From assembly GCA_019925095.2 (NCBI GenBank), contig CM034389.1:14948435-15012434 (forward strand): a stretch of 64,000 nucleotides of DNA, written 5' to 3'. Position 1 is the stretch's first letter; the number at the start of each line of letters is the position of its first letter. Source of the stretch: Dendrolimus kikuchii. Its lineage: Eukaryota; Arthropoda; Insecta; Lepidoptera; Lasiocampidae. This document shows, piece after piece, positions 1 through 11,429 of this stretch. The translations under genes were made by a program, and so were the position numbers. The notes below the pieces were generated by a model. The model saw nothing but the letters and a program-made list of their open reading frames with translations, did no database searches and had not been told where the DNA came from.

Positions 1-1511
1 AACCCTAAAATATAATGTAATATAATATGATATTCTGTATATCAAAAATTATTTAACAGACTAGTATTGTTTGAAGTATAAATTTCAACTACAAGTGTTA
101 TATTTTTAGGCTAATCTTGATTTTTTCAGAGCTTTCTTACAACTTTAAAAGTTAGATGGGCACATTAACTTTATATGACTTTAGAAGCAAAGTCTATTGA
201 TTTGTATAAGTAAACATTTAACATCTCAAAACTCCACCACGCATTGTGCACTGAAATAAATTTATACTGTTATATGGCGGCTTAATATATCCCTATTTTT
301 TTTTCTCGATATTGAAAGATTTTAACTATTATTATTATACTATTAATATAATGATAATAGTATATGGTTTAAAATAGTATTGATTATTAGCTGTGCTGTG
401 CTCGCACCTTGATTCAAGTGGGACATTACTTTAATATCTTCTGAAATCTGCAATTCGTGGTCATCAAAAGGTATTTCATAGAGAAGTGGGGAAGGGGCTA
501 GGAGGGGTTGGGCCTTACTACCTGTTATTTATTTGCATTTTCTGGGAACATTTACCACAATAATGTATATTTTTTTACACCATCATAAAATTGAGATTTC
601 AACGAACAAAAAGCTCGCAGACTTTTTTAAAAAACCTGATATTTTGAGGTGAGAATTTTTGATTGAAAACTAGGGTGATTTTTCGATATTAAGTCAAAAT
701 AAAGTGGAAAAATAAATATTTTAAATCAAAAAAATTTGTGTATTTGGGACATAAAAAGGTAACTTTTCACCAAATTCCGTAAAAAAATTTTTGTAAAAGA
801 AAAATTTTAAATTCAAGTAACCAAAAACTTGGTTATTTGAATTTTTCACATAAATATTGAAGTTATGTGAAAAAAGTATAAATATAAAAGTTTTAGATTT
901 TTTTATTATTTACAACTTTGCCATTTAACTTTTTCCATAGGACTTGTAGTTTTTCCGGAAATCGAGATAAACCATTTTTTAACCTTAAAAACTCATCCGC
1001 TTCCACTTCCCGACCTCAGGTCGCCCGTAAATTATTTTTCCTTTCATTTTTGTTATATTCTATTCCTTTTCCAATGGGTTTCATCCTACTATTATTTTCT
1101 TTTACTTTTTACCATTTTCAAAGGCTTTATAGCACTGGTCTAGTAGTCTATCTCGTGTTTATAAAAAAACATGCATTCTAAATGTTGAGTATTGACATCG
1201 CTTAATTAAACATTTAGATAATCATTTCAGACCTGTGTACTGATGTATTAAGTCAGCGTGTACTGATGTATTACGTCAGACCTGTGTAATGATGTATTAC
1301 GTCAGACCCAAAAACATTTTAATTCACTTCATTTTGAGGATTACATAACTAAATAGCAAAAACGTTACCCATACAACTGTCAAGTCCGCTAGCCTGTTTA
1401 TTAAATATGTACAATGTATAGGTTAGGTTACATTATATTAAAACCCTTTCTCAGACTATATATTAGCTTTATATAGATGAAACTTTGGGATAAAGATTAA
1501 TTCTAATAATA
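1..1511. other. AT-rich intergenic DNA, no gene seen
   Basis: Strongly AT-biased sequence with short homopolymer runs. I see no convincing coding exon, RNA gene or complete transposon here apart from the small tandem repeat at 1229-1309. The 87-codon ORF at 918-1181 is a hydrophobic low-complexity translation of T-rich DNA and is not called. Confidence 0.6.
1229..1309. repeat. Tandem repeat, three ~26-bp units
   Basis: Three imperfect copies of a unit with the core GTGTACTGATGTATTA followed by a GTCAG block lie head to tail. The 15-nt core GTGTACTGATGTATT also occurs inside both inverted arms of the long-TIR element at 33259-36486, so this may be a relic of that family. Confidence 0.7.
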
Positions 1512-2786
1512 GATTGGGGAAAAAGTCTTTTCGCATATAGTATGTACGAACTTGTAATAAGATCTCTTTGGCTATACCATTTGTATCTGGCTGGTTTTGG
1601 TATCATTAAAAAGTTTTAATTTTAAAGAAGACAATTCCAAATTCAAATTAGGAAAACGTGTGATTTTCATTTGTTTTTCTTATTGTTAAAATGAGTGAAT
1701 CTAATGAAGAAATTCTATGCATTTTAAAATTCTACTACAAAAAAGGTAAAAATGCAACACAAGCCGCGAAAAAAATTTGTGATGTTTATGGACCTAATGC
1801 AGTATCTGTGAGAGTACCGCAAATTTGTTTTAAGCGTTTTCAATCCGGAAATTTTGATATTAAAGATGCACGTCGCTATGGTCGCCCTGTTACGGACAAA
1901 ATTGATGCCATTTTTTAAAAAGTGGAGCAAGATCGGCATATTAGTAGTTACGATGTAGCTGGAGAACTGGGAATTGACCACAAAACGGTTTTGGCGCATT
2001 TGAAAAAAGCTGGGTACACAAAAAAGCTCGATATTTGGGTGCCTCATGAGCTCACTGAAAGAAACCTAATGAACCGTGTACTCATTTGTGATTCTTTATT
2101 ACGACGTAATGAAACTGAACCATTTTTGAAGAAGCTGATAACTGGTGATGAAAAGTGGATCACGTACGACAAGAACGAGCGAAAAAGATCGTAGTCAAAG
2201 GCCGGTCAGGCTTCACAGACTATGGCGAAACCCGGGTTAACTCACAACAAGGTGATGCTGTGTGTATGGTGGGATTGGAAGGGCATTATTCGTTATGAGC
2301 TGTTACCGCCAGGACCATGGATTCTGAACTGTACTGCGAACAACTGATGAGATTAAAGAAAAAAATTGAGAGAAAACAGCCGGAATTAATCAACAGAAGG
2401 GGTGTGATTTTTCACCATGATAACGCTAGACCTCACACATCTTTAGCCACTCAGCAAAAATTACCAGAGTTTGGCTGGGAGGTGTTAATGCATCCACCGT
2501 ATAGTCCTGTCCTTGTACCTTCAGATTTTCACCTGTTTCGGTCTCTGCAGAATTCCTTAGGCAGTGTCAGGTTAACATCACGAGAGGACTGCCAAAACCA
2601 CTTGTCGCAGTTTTTTGATCAGAAGCCCCAAAATTTTTATAGCAATGGGATCACGTCCCTACCTACAAGATGGCAAAAAGTTATCCAACAAAATGGCACC
2701 TACATACTTTAGTCAAATGTAAATAAACTTTATAAAAAAACCTTTTGAATTTTTATATAAAATGCGAAAAAACTTTTTCCTCAACC
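1512..2786 (+). mobile_element. mariner element, ends and TA duplication intact
   Basis: The left end GATTGGGGAAAAAGTCTTTT at 1512 matches the reverse complement of the right end, GGTTGAGGAAAAAGTTTTTT, ending at 2786. The similarity runs about 28 bp with a few mismatches. A TA dinucleotide flanks each side (1510-1511 and 2787-2788), the target duplication typical of Tc1/mariner. The 1275-bp length is normal for a mariner. The transposase inside is broken, so the copy cannot mobilise itself, although the ends look usable in trans. TIR divergence and the number of disabling changes suggest moderate age. Confidence 0.9.
1691..2712 (+). pseudogene. mariner transposase (D,D34D), broken
   Basis: DDE transposase that would bind the terminal repeats and cut and rejoin DNA in the nucleus. 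The N-terminal helix-turn-helix half starts at 1691 (MSESNEEILC...) with the usual GRP segment. The catalytic residues are visible: first Asp in TGDEKWI near 2146, second in HHDNARPH near 2420, third in PSDFHLF near 2525. The last two are 34 residues apart, the mariner signature. It is disabled by an in-frame TAA at 1916, a TAG at 2192 where mariners usually have Trp, and a frame change near 2312. The C-terminus runs to the TAG at 2710-2712. Reading through the lesions gives about 340 codons, the usual family length. Confidence 0.92.
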
Positions 2787-2788
2787 TA

Positions 2789-5700
2789 ATATATGCCCCT
2801 ATGTAATAAAATAAGTAGTAAACCTAAAAATTAAAGGTAACCAGCATACATATAACGGAGTTGTAAAAAAAAATAGCGCACACATGGAAATGAACTTTAC
2901 AGGAGAACCAAAAAACGTTTCTTTAAGCATGAATATCAGTATTATATTACATGAGTTATTACAATCCCTTCCTAGTCGATATTTCTGTTACTTTTAAACC
3001 AGGATTAGCGCTATTACACGTTTTTCTATGTCTTACGATAAATGGCATTAAAAAGTTACAATTGGCGATTTGTTACACAGTCTATAATCGCTTGTACTTT
3101 ATAACTTAGTTTATTTTAGTTTTTAGAAGTCGGTTAAATGTAAACTCACATGTCTAAAAAAAAACCTAAATTAAAATATTAAAAAGTCGATTTGGTAAAA
3201 TTTTCGATAGTGGAGAAACTTGTGATGTAGTTAGGTAAGTAGAGAAGGTATCCTAGATAAATATTTATATTATTTGAGCTAATAGGTGGTGGAATATGAG
3301 TTTCCAACGTCATAAGAAGTTTGCTCCCACTCTAACTTTTGGAATATGGAGAGGTTGTCAGTTCTATAAAAAATATGTAATAGAATTTAGAAAGGAATTT
3401 CTACGAAAACTGGCTTCAATAAACCAACATATGAAACCCACAGTATAACACCGCGTAAGCTGAAACACACTTAGACATTTTTTTAAATAATTTTAAAGTC
3501 GAAACGCTTTTCGCATTCACCTTACGCAGATTCATACGAGAGATCTAAAATTAATATATTTTTTAAACTTATTTACTAATCTAGGTGGTTTCGCTCACAT
3601 ACATTTCAAATCCGAATACCATATTCTAGAATCAAGTACCCTTTGTATCATTCCCGAAAAAAAAAAACTTTTACAAGTATATAGTATAACCTATTAGTAA
3701 TCATCGTGTACGAGTTTTTCCTCATATAATATCGTAATGATTTCCATGTTGTGTTGTGAATACCTATTTTAATGTTTTATTCCTTTTACACTGATTCGTA
3801 AGAAGCGTATTTTTTTTGTCGGGGATGGCGTATTCTAAACGCAGTATTGTAAACTTAAACTACTTGACTTATTTTTTTAATTAAGAATTATAACGACATT
3901 CAGCCATGATTCGAAGTCATTATGGTAGTATAGGTACTAGAACCGGGTTTCTATATCTTAGTATCAGTAGAAAAATTTAACCAGTACTAAAGTAAATGAG
4001 TTGATATTATGATATAGAATTTCGGCGTAAGGATTATAGTATTTATATATAAAAGTAACCATAACCATCACGTATAGGTACGGTATAACTGGATATTACT
4101 AATACATACAAACATAGCTATATAAATTATGTTTTGAGAATAGTGTTAATTTATATTTGTGTGTGAGAACAGACATAAAAAAAGCTTTATTATTGCTTTC
4201 GGATTTAATGGATTATAATAATTAGTTGGCTATTTACATGTGAAATAAGTTGTAAGAAATAACTTTTCTAATCTAGACTAAATATTGTTCTATTGCTATA
4301 AGTAGATTCAAATAGATGTAGAATCAAATATAGAGGACGTACAATACGACATGAGTCATTGTTATTTACAGACACAAACATTAAGCGAACAACCTTTTTG
4401 CTCTCTTATAAAATTGTAGTTCGAAAAAAACATTGCGGAAAAATATAGTTTTGAATAATTATCCATAATATAATGCAGTTAAAATAAAATATAAGTTCCA
4501 CTGTATTTGGGTTTAGGAAACGTGGATAAATCAAGAACTCTTTATGAAAATACATTTTAACCGTGTTCAATTTAGGCATCTAAGTATAGGTCACCTTATT
4601 AATTCCGAAATAAGGTGAAGCATGGTTCATCTATTGCATCTATGAAAATACCTTTAAGACCAAGGATATATGATTTATGTTTGGTTTTTAGTTGTGGAGT
4701 TTAATGAATGACAATATTATTTAGTAAAGTATCAATGTCAAGTAGCATCATACGTATGGTATACGGTTGGGAACATCTATACACGTGTGTTATGGCAATA
4801 ATTGTCTAGTTGAAAAACTTTTTATACTCTAGCTACAAATCATAGCAAATAAATGTTTTGTTAATAAAAACAAGTATCACGTAAGAGTTTTGGAAATGAA
4901 GAAATAAAATTAAAAAATATGAAGAATATTCTACGAAAGGGCTACGTTTATTAGAAAAGAAATAAAATAACAGCAGTAAAAGTATTACCTATGCCGAATA
5001 GCATCTTCATGTACCCGAACACGCCTTGTCGGTTTCATTTTCACCTAAACATTTTATGCCAATAAATATTATATTTTGAGTATGGTTTTAAAGTGATTTG
5101 CCTTCTGATGTTTGATAAATATGTGAAAAAAATTAAGGAATGTATTTGTTGTCGAAACAAAAAAGTTTTATTTATGTTAATGGCTTTGTGATATGGATTT
5201 ATACCTAAGTACGCGTGTAAGTATAAATGTTAAATGTATGTGTTTGAAGGATGAGTTCATTTAATATTAGGGTCAATTACTATTGTAATGTAGTAGTCCT
5301 TGTGGTCGAATGTGGAAGGTCAAGCGGGGGCCAGAAATCGACCTAATTGATACCAGCTTAATGATCGGTTCTGTTGCAGACTGGTCATTAGTAAAAGCTC
5401 GTCCCTCCTCAAATGTATGTTTCAGTGAGTGTTCACTGATTTTACATGCATCAAACTAGTGGCGTTATTTTTATTGTGAACACTAGTTTGGCATGTCCGC
5501 GGCGGCGCACTGTAGTTATCCTCGCCGTCATATTTTAATCACGTAATGTAATGCGAATAAAATCTGTTCGATTCAAGTTACCTACATTAAATAGTAAACT
5601 ATCGATCCAAATATGAAAGGGTACTTCGAGCGCCATTAACCGAAGTCATCGGTAGCAATTATGTACAGGCACAAAGAATAATACGATGTCGAACAAGCAT

Positions 5701-5880
5701 GCTATTTATTTACCCTCGTATTCTGATCATAAACTCTTCGATTCAATTAAATGATATTGTACGAGCTGTATTGGTTTTCAAATGACGTCGTGCAAAATTC
5801 GGAGTACCAGACATTACTTACGTACCTTAAAATTCACTGCCAATCTAAACAACTGAAAACTGACATCCATAAATATTTAC
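2789..5880. other. 3 kb of AT-rich DNA without a recognisable gene
   Basis: No ORF, splice-flanked exon, inverted repeat or known transposon end was recognised. The sequence is uniformly AT-rich with many stop codons in all frames. It could be intergenic or a long intron. Confidence 0.5.
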
Positions 5881-6240
5881 ATTCCGGTAGGTGTGAGACG
5901 TCGGATCGTGTGCTTTATGTTGTACGAGCGACAGAGGATTGTACTTTTTAAGGGTCGCGGTGCATCGGCAGCGTCGGCAACGGGCGCCGACGGGATCGCG
6001 GCACGTGGGGAGCAACTCCGGTGCGCCGACATAATAACCGCCACCCATCGGCTCCGCGGAGTACGGTGTGCGGCTGTGCGGCGGCCGTCGCGACTGCTGT
6101 GAGCCGGGGGCCGTGACGGCGATGGGACGCGCGGGAAGCGACCGCCGACTGACGCGTCCGCCGCTCTACCGCCCGCCCATCGCGCCGCCGCCCAGCGACC
6201 GCCCGCGCTCCTCTAATTCTAATTGTTGGCCAACTCTGAC
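5881..6240. promoter_or_regulatory. GC/CpG-rich island, possible promoter or first exon
   Basis: A sharply bounded block, most intense at about 5945-6215, is rich in CG dinucleotides and stands in AT-rich surroundings. It does not resemble any of the GC-rich LINE fragments elsewhere in the window. Such blocks in insect genomes often mark a 5' untranslated exon or promoter. Several short ORFs cross it on both strands (for example 5893-6102 and 6068-6319 plus), but none resembles a known protein; they follow from high GC content. No direction of transcription can be assigned. Confidence 0.4.
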
Positions 6241-7139
6241 GATTCAGGTCATCGTACCTGCATTCAAATTCTTCCTTAAGCGGAAAATCAAAGTGGAATA
6301 TACATATTTAACAAATTGATTCAATTCATGCCCAGATACCGTGCCCATCTTTTGTAACATAAAAAGTTATTAGCATATAACTTACTTGTAGCAGAGAATA
6401 TCTTTTTTAATAAGCAATTTTTCGTACATGTAACGTGCCGGCCGAGGATTAGATTATTACTTCAGTAGAAGATGACTCGATATGGTTGTCCTTGGAACGA
6501 GTCCTCATGGACGCGTTTGTTGAACGTCGTGAAGCAAGACATACCAGCCAACACATGGATTGATAAATAATTAAAAGAGAACGATGAAGATTGTGCAATG
6601 TGAAGTTGAATAATTGGTAGGTAAATCCTAGCAACTGCCAGAATGCGACTGTCTTTCCTAAGTTTCATCTTCTACGATAGTGATATGTTACCTTTAAATA
6701 ATAGTCGGTTGAGTGTCATTGAGTCATATGTAAGTACCTACTACGTAGTACATTAAACATAATTTTTGAGGGTTGCTTTATAATTTTATTCAAAATTGTT
6801 TTGTGTTATTTAGGTGTAACGTAAAGAGTTCTAAGTCACTCAGAGTCTTTAAACGACGAATAATTGAATAACCTACTGTAAATAATATTGGTAACTTTTA
6901 TAATAACTGAAGTGAAATACAAACCGAAATAAAAGAATAAAACGACTAAAATGAGCCATGTTCAAATGAATATTATTTGTCAGTATTATTTTATTAACCT
7001 GTTTGTAGTTAAAGTCATAGTAGCTTTGTGGCTAACGTAGCAGTGTTTTTTCTATGGCTGGGAATTACATACTCTTCTGAATTTCGCCTCGGGAAAACTT
7101 AATGAATATCCCGTTCGCTCTCTAAACAAGTTATGACTA
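6241..7139. other. No gene recognised
   Basis: AT-rich sequence following the GC block. The only sizeable ORFs (minus strand, 6449-6668) are two overlapping frames of the same stretch with no family resemblance. Nothing else is supported. Confidence 0.45.
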
Positions 7140-7482
7140 TTATGAGGACGCCCGAGACGTTATAGTCAGCGTAGACTAAGAGTGCAAAGGATTCATCACC
7201 CCCGTCGACGAAGTGGATGTGTTCCGATTCCCGGGGCACATTCAGGCACTTTTTGCGCTGGATCGGACTGGGCGTAACTACGTTCTAAGTCTCAGCCTTT
7301 CCTACAAAAAGCGCGGGGCACATGGAAGGAGGGTGGTTTTAGTGGGTATTGGTTGTTGCCCGTGCAACTTCTCGGAGTCTCCATACAAGCCGGTTGATTA
7401 CTGTTTGGATTGCCCCATCTGGGAATGCCTCCATGACCAACTATGGTCTAATCCCTTGCAAAGGACCCGGTATTGTGCGTAA
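7140..7482 (+). mobile_element. 3' UTR relic of R1-type LINE, family A
   Basis: Collinear with the reverse complement of the 3' region of the family A element at about 13980-14180. Shared blocks include GCGCTGGATCGG, GGGCGTAACTA and TTTTAGTGGGTATTGG, plus a cysteine-rich-looking stretch that is not translated. Only untranslated sequence remains; the 89-codon ORF here is incidental. Orientation is plus. The copy is truncated at both ends and no target duplication was found. Confidence 0.75.
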
Positions 7483-7724
7483 ATAGCATTTTCCCCGTCT
7501 GAAAAAAAATAAAGATAAGAGTGTCTAGTGTCCCACTAAAATGAAGACGAAATGTCTAAAGAGTTTGATGATTTCTAATGTATTTTTGCTCCGTCCCGCT
7601 GCATGTGTCATACATACTGGAAAGCGAAACAATAGCGCCTTTCTCATGTTTTCTCTTTGCCTTATTAGTTCACCGTTGCACGTTTGAAATTCAAATGAAT
7701 GTGGTTATGTAAAGCGTTTCTTTT

Positions 7725-8105
7725 TAACGAGGGGAATTCGTTTGAAGACTATCTATCCACTGCGGGGTGCGCGGGGATGTTGGGATTCGCCACGTCGGGG
7801 TGGTACTGGCACCGTAAGCTACAAATGTTATTGCCACCGAAGTTAGGATACCTACTAAAACCCTTCGGTGTTGCTTCCTTCACCTTATACCAGAGCTACG
7901 GAAAAAAAGGGCTACGGCAAAGTGGACTACTCCGCGTGGGCACGTAGGGTTAGCAAGTACTACGCATAAGGCCACATCCATAGCCAAAAGCAAGCTAACC
8001 CCAGGCGTCGTCCTTTTCTGTCTGGGGTGGGAGAAGCAGAAGCAGAGAAGAGAAGAGGCGAGGAGAGATGAGCGCGCACGAGACACGGCGCGCCCTCTTC
8101 TAGAC
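7725..8105 (-). mobile_element. 3' end relic of R1-type LINE, family B
   Basis: On the minus strand this contains the family B 3' UTR order seen at 18180-18378: TTTTAGTAGGTATCC, then GGTGCCAGTACCACC, a TGGCGAATCCC block and a terminal TTCCCCTCGTTAAAAA tail near 7725. The upstream end (towards 8105) holds a purine-rich remnant of the coding 3' end. It is heavily diverged; the predicted ORFs on both strands (7699-7947, 7960-8319) are not real genes. Confidence 0.7.
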
Positions 8106-8607
8106 GATTATTATTGTTGGGTGGGACCCTTTTCCCGTGGTTATGCAAACCGAAACCAACTTTTTTACTTTGGCTAAAGTGAGTTAAGTAAAAATTGTTC
8201 CAAATTACGTGTTTTAGGCCGTGCGCGCACCACGAATAATTAGATGTGATTTTTTTTTCCTCAAAATTTATAACTAATGGAAATTCATAGAACGCGCGTA
8301 TCACGTTATAATTCTTCACCGGATCTAAATTCTGTAAATTGCTACTGAATTTAATACGTGCTAGGCTTATACTCGTATAATCACTGGTCCAAACTACTAC
8401 AAATTTTATTGTATAACATTAAGAAAAGTACTTTCTTTGGCCCATTTTACACAACTTATGAAATTGTCATCCTGTGCGTTGGTTACGGTTTACTTATTCA
8501 CGTCTATATAGGAGTCAGTCTATTTCTACTATCTGGTGCTAAAAGGACCAAAGCTTGTTTTCGTAATAAAGAATGAAGTACACACCATGCTTGAATATCA
8601 AACAAAT

Positions 8608-8735
8608 GTCAGGTAAAAAGCATCTCCAATAAACGTGCATTTAATGAAAGTAGATGAAGTGAAAATTGTTTGTCGGGATTATTGCAAGTGGAAAGCCATC
8701 GTATCTGCGTACCCCCATGGAAAACAGGCGTGTGT
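8608..8735 (+). mobile_element. C-terminal fragment of RTE-type LINE
   Basis: Translated pieces of the plus strand match the end of a LINE ORF repeated at 27868-28005: a segment like KSISNKRAF, an MKVDEA-like block and an SAYPHGK-like end. Frameshifts and stops break it. It is a 5'-truncated dead copy. Confidence 0.6.
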
Positions 8736-8833
8736 GTGAAACAGTACGTAATGTATATATCTTTTGAAAGCCTTTCGATAAAAATATGCCTTTTAGCACA
8801 CACAAATCTCATACATTTCTAATACCTAAGTTA

Positions 8834-9525
8834 CCAGAGTTTACACCGCAGCCATGCCGCTGGGTAAACTCTGGTACTATCATCTAATACGCAACTCTTG
8901 TTTAAAGAGCAGGCGTTAATATAGGTTACATTGTATTAAATTTTTATATTAGTGCTATTTGCCCTCGAAAGATTCACTTCATTTTATATCGCAAACTATC
9001 CCATCTCCCGGCATGAAAAGTATTTATGTCCATTTTCGGTATTAAAACTACATTTAAAGATAATTACAGCAAAACCGATCCAGTACTCCTAGAAGTTTTC
9101 CGTGAAAACTTGACAGACAGATTGCGTTACTGTCGTATTTTTTTCTACGTGATAAATATCTATACACTTGAGAAATGATTGGTCGCCCATATAGGTAAAT
9201 CTAGTTTTATTTATCTATCCCCTGTCTATCTAAAAACTACACAAATGACTAAAATGTTCAAAATGACTAAAACGACCAAAAAAAAAAACCTATCCTCCTT
9301 TTTGGAATAACATTTACATAAATCTATCCCATTATCAGGGATGAAAAGTATCGTTTGTCCACCCTCCGTATTGTATATAATATACCGTATATACTTAATT
9401 TCAGCCAAATCGATCCAATAGTTTTTCTGCAAAAGCATAACAAATAGAAAGACAAAAATATATTTTTATCCCGGTAACTATTCCATATTTCGGGATAGAA
9501 AGTATCCTATGATCATCCTCGGCAT
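8834..9525 (-). mobile_element. Helitron copy F (minus strand), 5' end lost
   Basis: The 3' terminus is at 8834, where the minus strand ends in CTGG preceded by the family's self-complementary block (TTTACACCGC ... GCTGGGTAAA). The following conserved segments (TTGTTTAAAGAGCAGGCG, TCACTTCATTTTATATCGCA, ATCCCATTATCAGGGATGAA) are shared with the copies at 44169-45412 and 38388-38754. The 9-bp-period tract typical of the family is only a few units long here (about 9240-9285). Homology stops at the CT microsatellite at 9531, so the 5' TCCCTA terminus is missing. Confidence 0.85.
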
Positions 9526-9530
9526 TGAAT

Positions 9531-9555
9531 CTCTCTCTCTCTCTCTCTCTCTCTC
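9531..9555. repeat. (CT)n microsatellite
   Basis: An uninterrupted CT run of 25 bases directly abuts the truncated 5' side of Helitron F. It may mark the breakpoint. Confidence 0.95.
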
Positions 9556-10164
9556 GGGTTCACGTCGGGAGCGAACGAATGACGCTCCGAGAATAACACA
9601 ATAATAATCTGAAATATTATAATCAGTCTATTACACCAGAATTATCACAATTGTGATATTAAATATTGCACAATAATACACAGATATATTAGGACAACTC
9701 CAAGAGTTGCATCCACGCTTGTCAGGTGTCGAGCAGCAATTTGCCCTCCAAGAATACTGCGATTATCAAGCAGTAAATATCGACCACAATATGTGCTCCT
9801 CGTCCAAGACTATCCGTGTAGACAATCGTATAGATTCTCGGTTTAAGACTCGTAGACTGTCGGTTTAAGACTGCCCCTCCTCTGCCCGAACACCGCGTAT
9901 TTAAGGTCCTCGTAGCGCGTTGCAGTGACAATATCCGGTAATGCTGTGGCGCCACTTCAGTTACACTTCCTTCATAAAACAACTTCCGCCGTACGTATTA
10001 ACTTCCAACATCCGGTTACTCCATTTCCGAGATCCGTTAGCTGAATAATAAATGTTTCTACGTTGACATCCGGTTATACAACTTCCGATTACTACATGAA
10101 GGAATGCTCTATTCGGTTATTGACTACTTCCGTCATATGGTTACTTTATAGTAACAAATAACAT
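9556..10164. other. Short dispersed CCGGTTA-type repeats, no gene
   Basis: Between 9975 and 10140 the motif ACTTCC(G) with CCGGTTA/TCGGTTA recurs irregularly about eight times, as in a decayed tandem array. No coding potential; the 86-codon minus ORF at 9722-9982 has no recognisable domain. Confidence 0.45.
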
Positions 10165-10173
10165 TCCTACATA

Positions 10174-11429
10174 TCCCTATTAATATTATAAATGCGAAAG
10201 TAACTCTGTCTGTCTGTTCCGTTTTCACGTAAAAACTACTGAGTTTCAGACCGAGTTTTTCCGTAAAAGCTGAAACTCAGTATATATATATTTTCGATGC
10301 CGAGAATGAACATAGGATAGTTTTTATCCCAGAAAATGGGATAGATTCCGGGATAAAAGTATATTTGTCTCTCTGTTTGTTATCCTTTTATGGAAAGACT
10401 ATTGGACCGATTTGGCTGATATGTAATTTGAATACCGAGGATGGCCAAGGGATACTTTTCATCCCGGATACTGGAATAGATTTTGGGATGGATTTATGTA
10501 AAGTTTATCCCGGAAACTAGGATAGGTTTTTTATTTGTGGTTTGCCATTTTCGTCATTTTGTTTATTTTGGTCAATTTGGTCGTTTAGGTAGTTTTGTTT
10601 GGCAGTTTTGGTAGTTGCGGTAGTTTTGGTGGTAGTTTTGCTATTTTCGGTAGTTTATGCTGGTAGTTTTGGTAGTTTCGGTTGTTTTGGTAGTTGTCAG
10701 GGTTTTGGTAGTTGTGGTAGTTTTGGTAGTTGTGGTAGTTTTGGTAGCTGTAGTAGTTTTGGTAGTTTTGGTAGTTGTAGTAGTTTTGATAGTTGTGGCA
10801 GTTTTGGTAGTTGTGGTAGTTTGGGTTGGTAGATTTGGAAATTGTGGTAGTTTAGGTAGTTGTTGTAGTTTTGGTTGGTGAATTTGGTAGTTTTGGTTTG
10901 TAGATTTGGTAGTTATGGTAGTTTTGGTTGGTAGATTTGGTAGTTTTGGTTGGTCGATTTGGTATATTCGGTTGTTTTGGTAGTTGTGGTAGTTTTGGTT
11001 GGTGGATTTGGTAGTTTTGGTTGGTAGATTTGGTCGTTTCGGCAGTTTTAGTACGTTTGGTAGTTTTGGTCGTTTGTGTAGTTTACACAATGTTTAGTTA
11101 TATAAATATAACTAGAACGGGTTGAAATAGGGTATTAAAGTTTGTACGGGGGACCAATCATTTATCAAGATTATAGATATAAAAATTCATAATCTTTAAA
11201 AAAATGCGACTTTCACTCGATCTGTCTGTCTGAATACCGAAAATGGACATAGATACTATTCATCCCGGTAGATGGGATAATTTGCGATATAAAATGGAGT
11301 AAATCTTCCGAGGGCAAATAGCACCAACATAAAAATACAATACAATATATCCTGTATTAACGCCTGCTCTTAAAACAAGAGGTACGCACTAGAGTTTGAC
11401 GCGCGGCGGGGCTGCGGGGTAAACTCTGG
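10174..11429 (+). mobile_element. Helitron copy C, complete ends, inserted between A and T
   Basis: Begins TCCCTATTAATATTATAAA at 10174 and ends with the hairpin-adjacent GGGGTAAACTCTGG at 11429. The preceding base is A and the following base is T, as expected for Helitron insertion at AT without target duplication. A 5' region of about 380 bp, a 9-bp-period tract (about 10555-11085) and a 3' region with the TTGCGATATAAAATGGAGT block are in the same order as in copies A, B and D. It is 1256 bp long and lacks any helicase ORF, so it depends on another element for movement. Confidence 0.88.
10555..11085. repeat. 9-bp satellite GGTAGTTTT inside Helitron C
   Basis: About 530 bp of units close to GGTAGTTTT and GGTAGTTGT in 9- or 18-bp register. 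The left edge still shows more ancestral units (CGTCATTTT, GTTTATTTT, GGTCAATTT). The ORFs through it (Gly/Ser/Phe/Cys, Val-rich, or Thr/Lys-rich depending on frame) are products of the periodicity, since 9 is a multiple of 3 and leaves frames open. Confidence 0.92.

Noticed and set aside
5893..6319. Short ORFs through the CpG-rich block
   Set aside because: Arg/Ala-rich translations on both strands, without any known motif; explained by base composition.
10641..11090. 149-codon Thr/Lys-rich ORF (minus) and overlapping Gly/Ser/Phe and Val-rich ORFs (plus)
   Set aside because: They are translations of a 9-bp satellite in a Helitron; a period divisible by three keeps several frames open at once.
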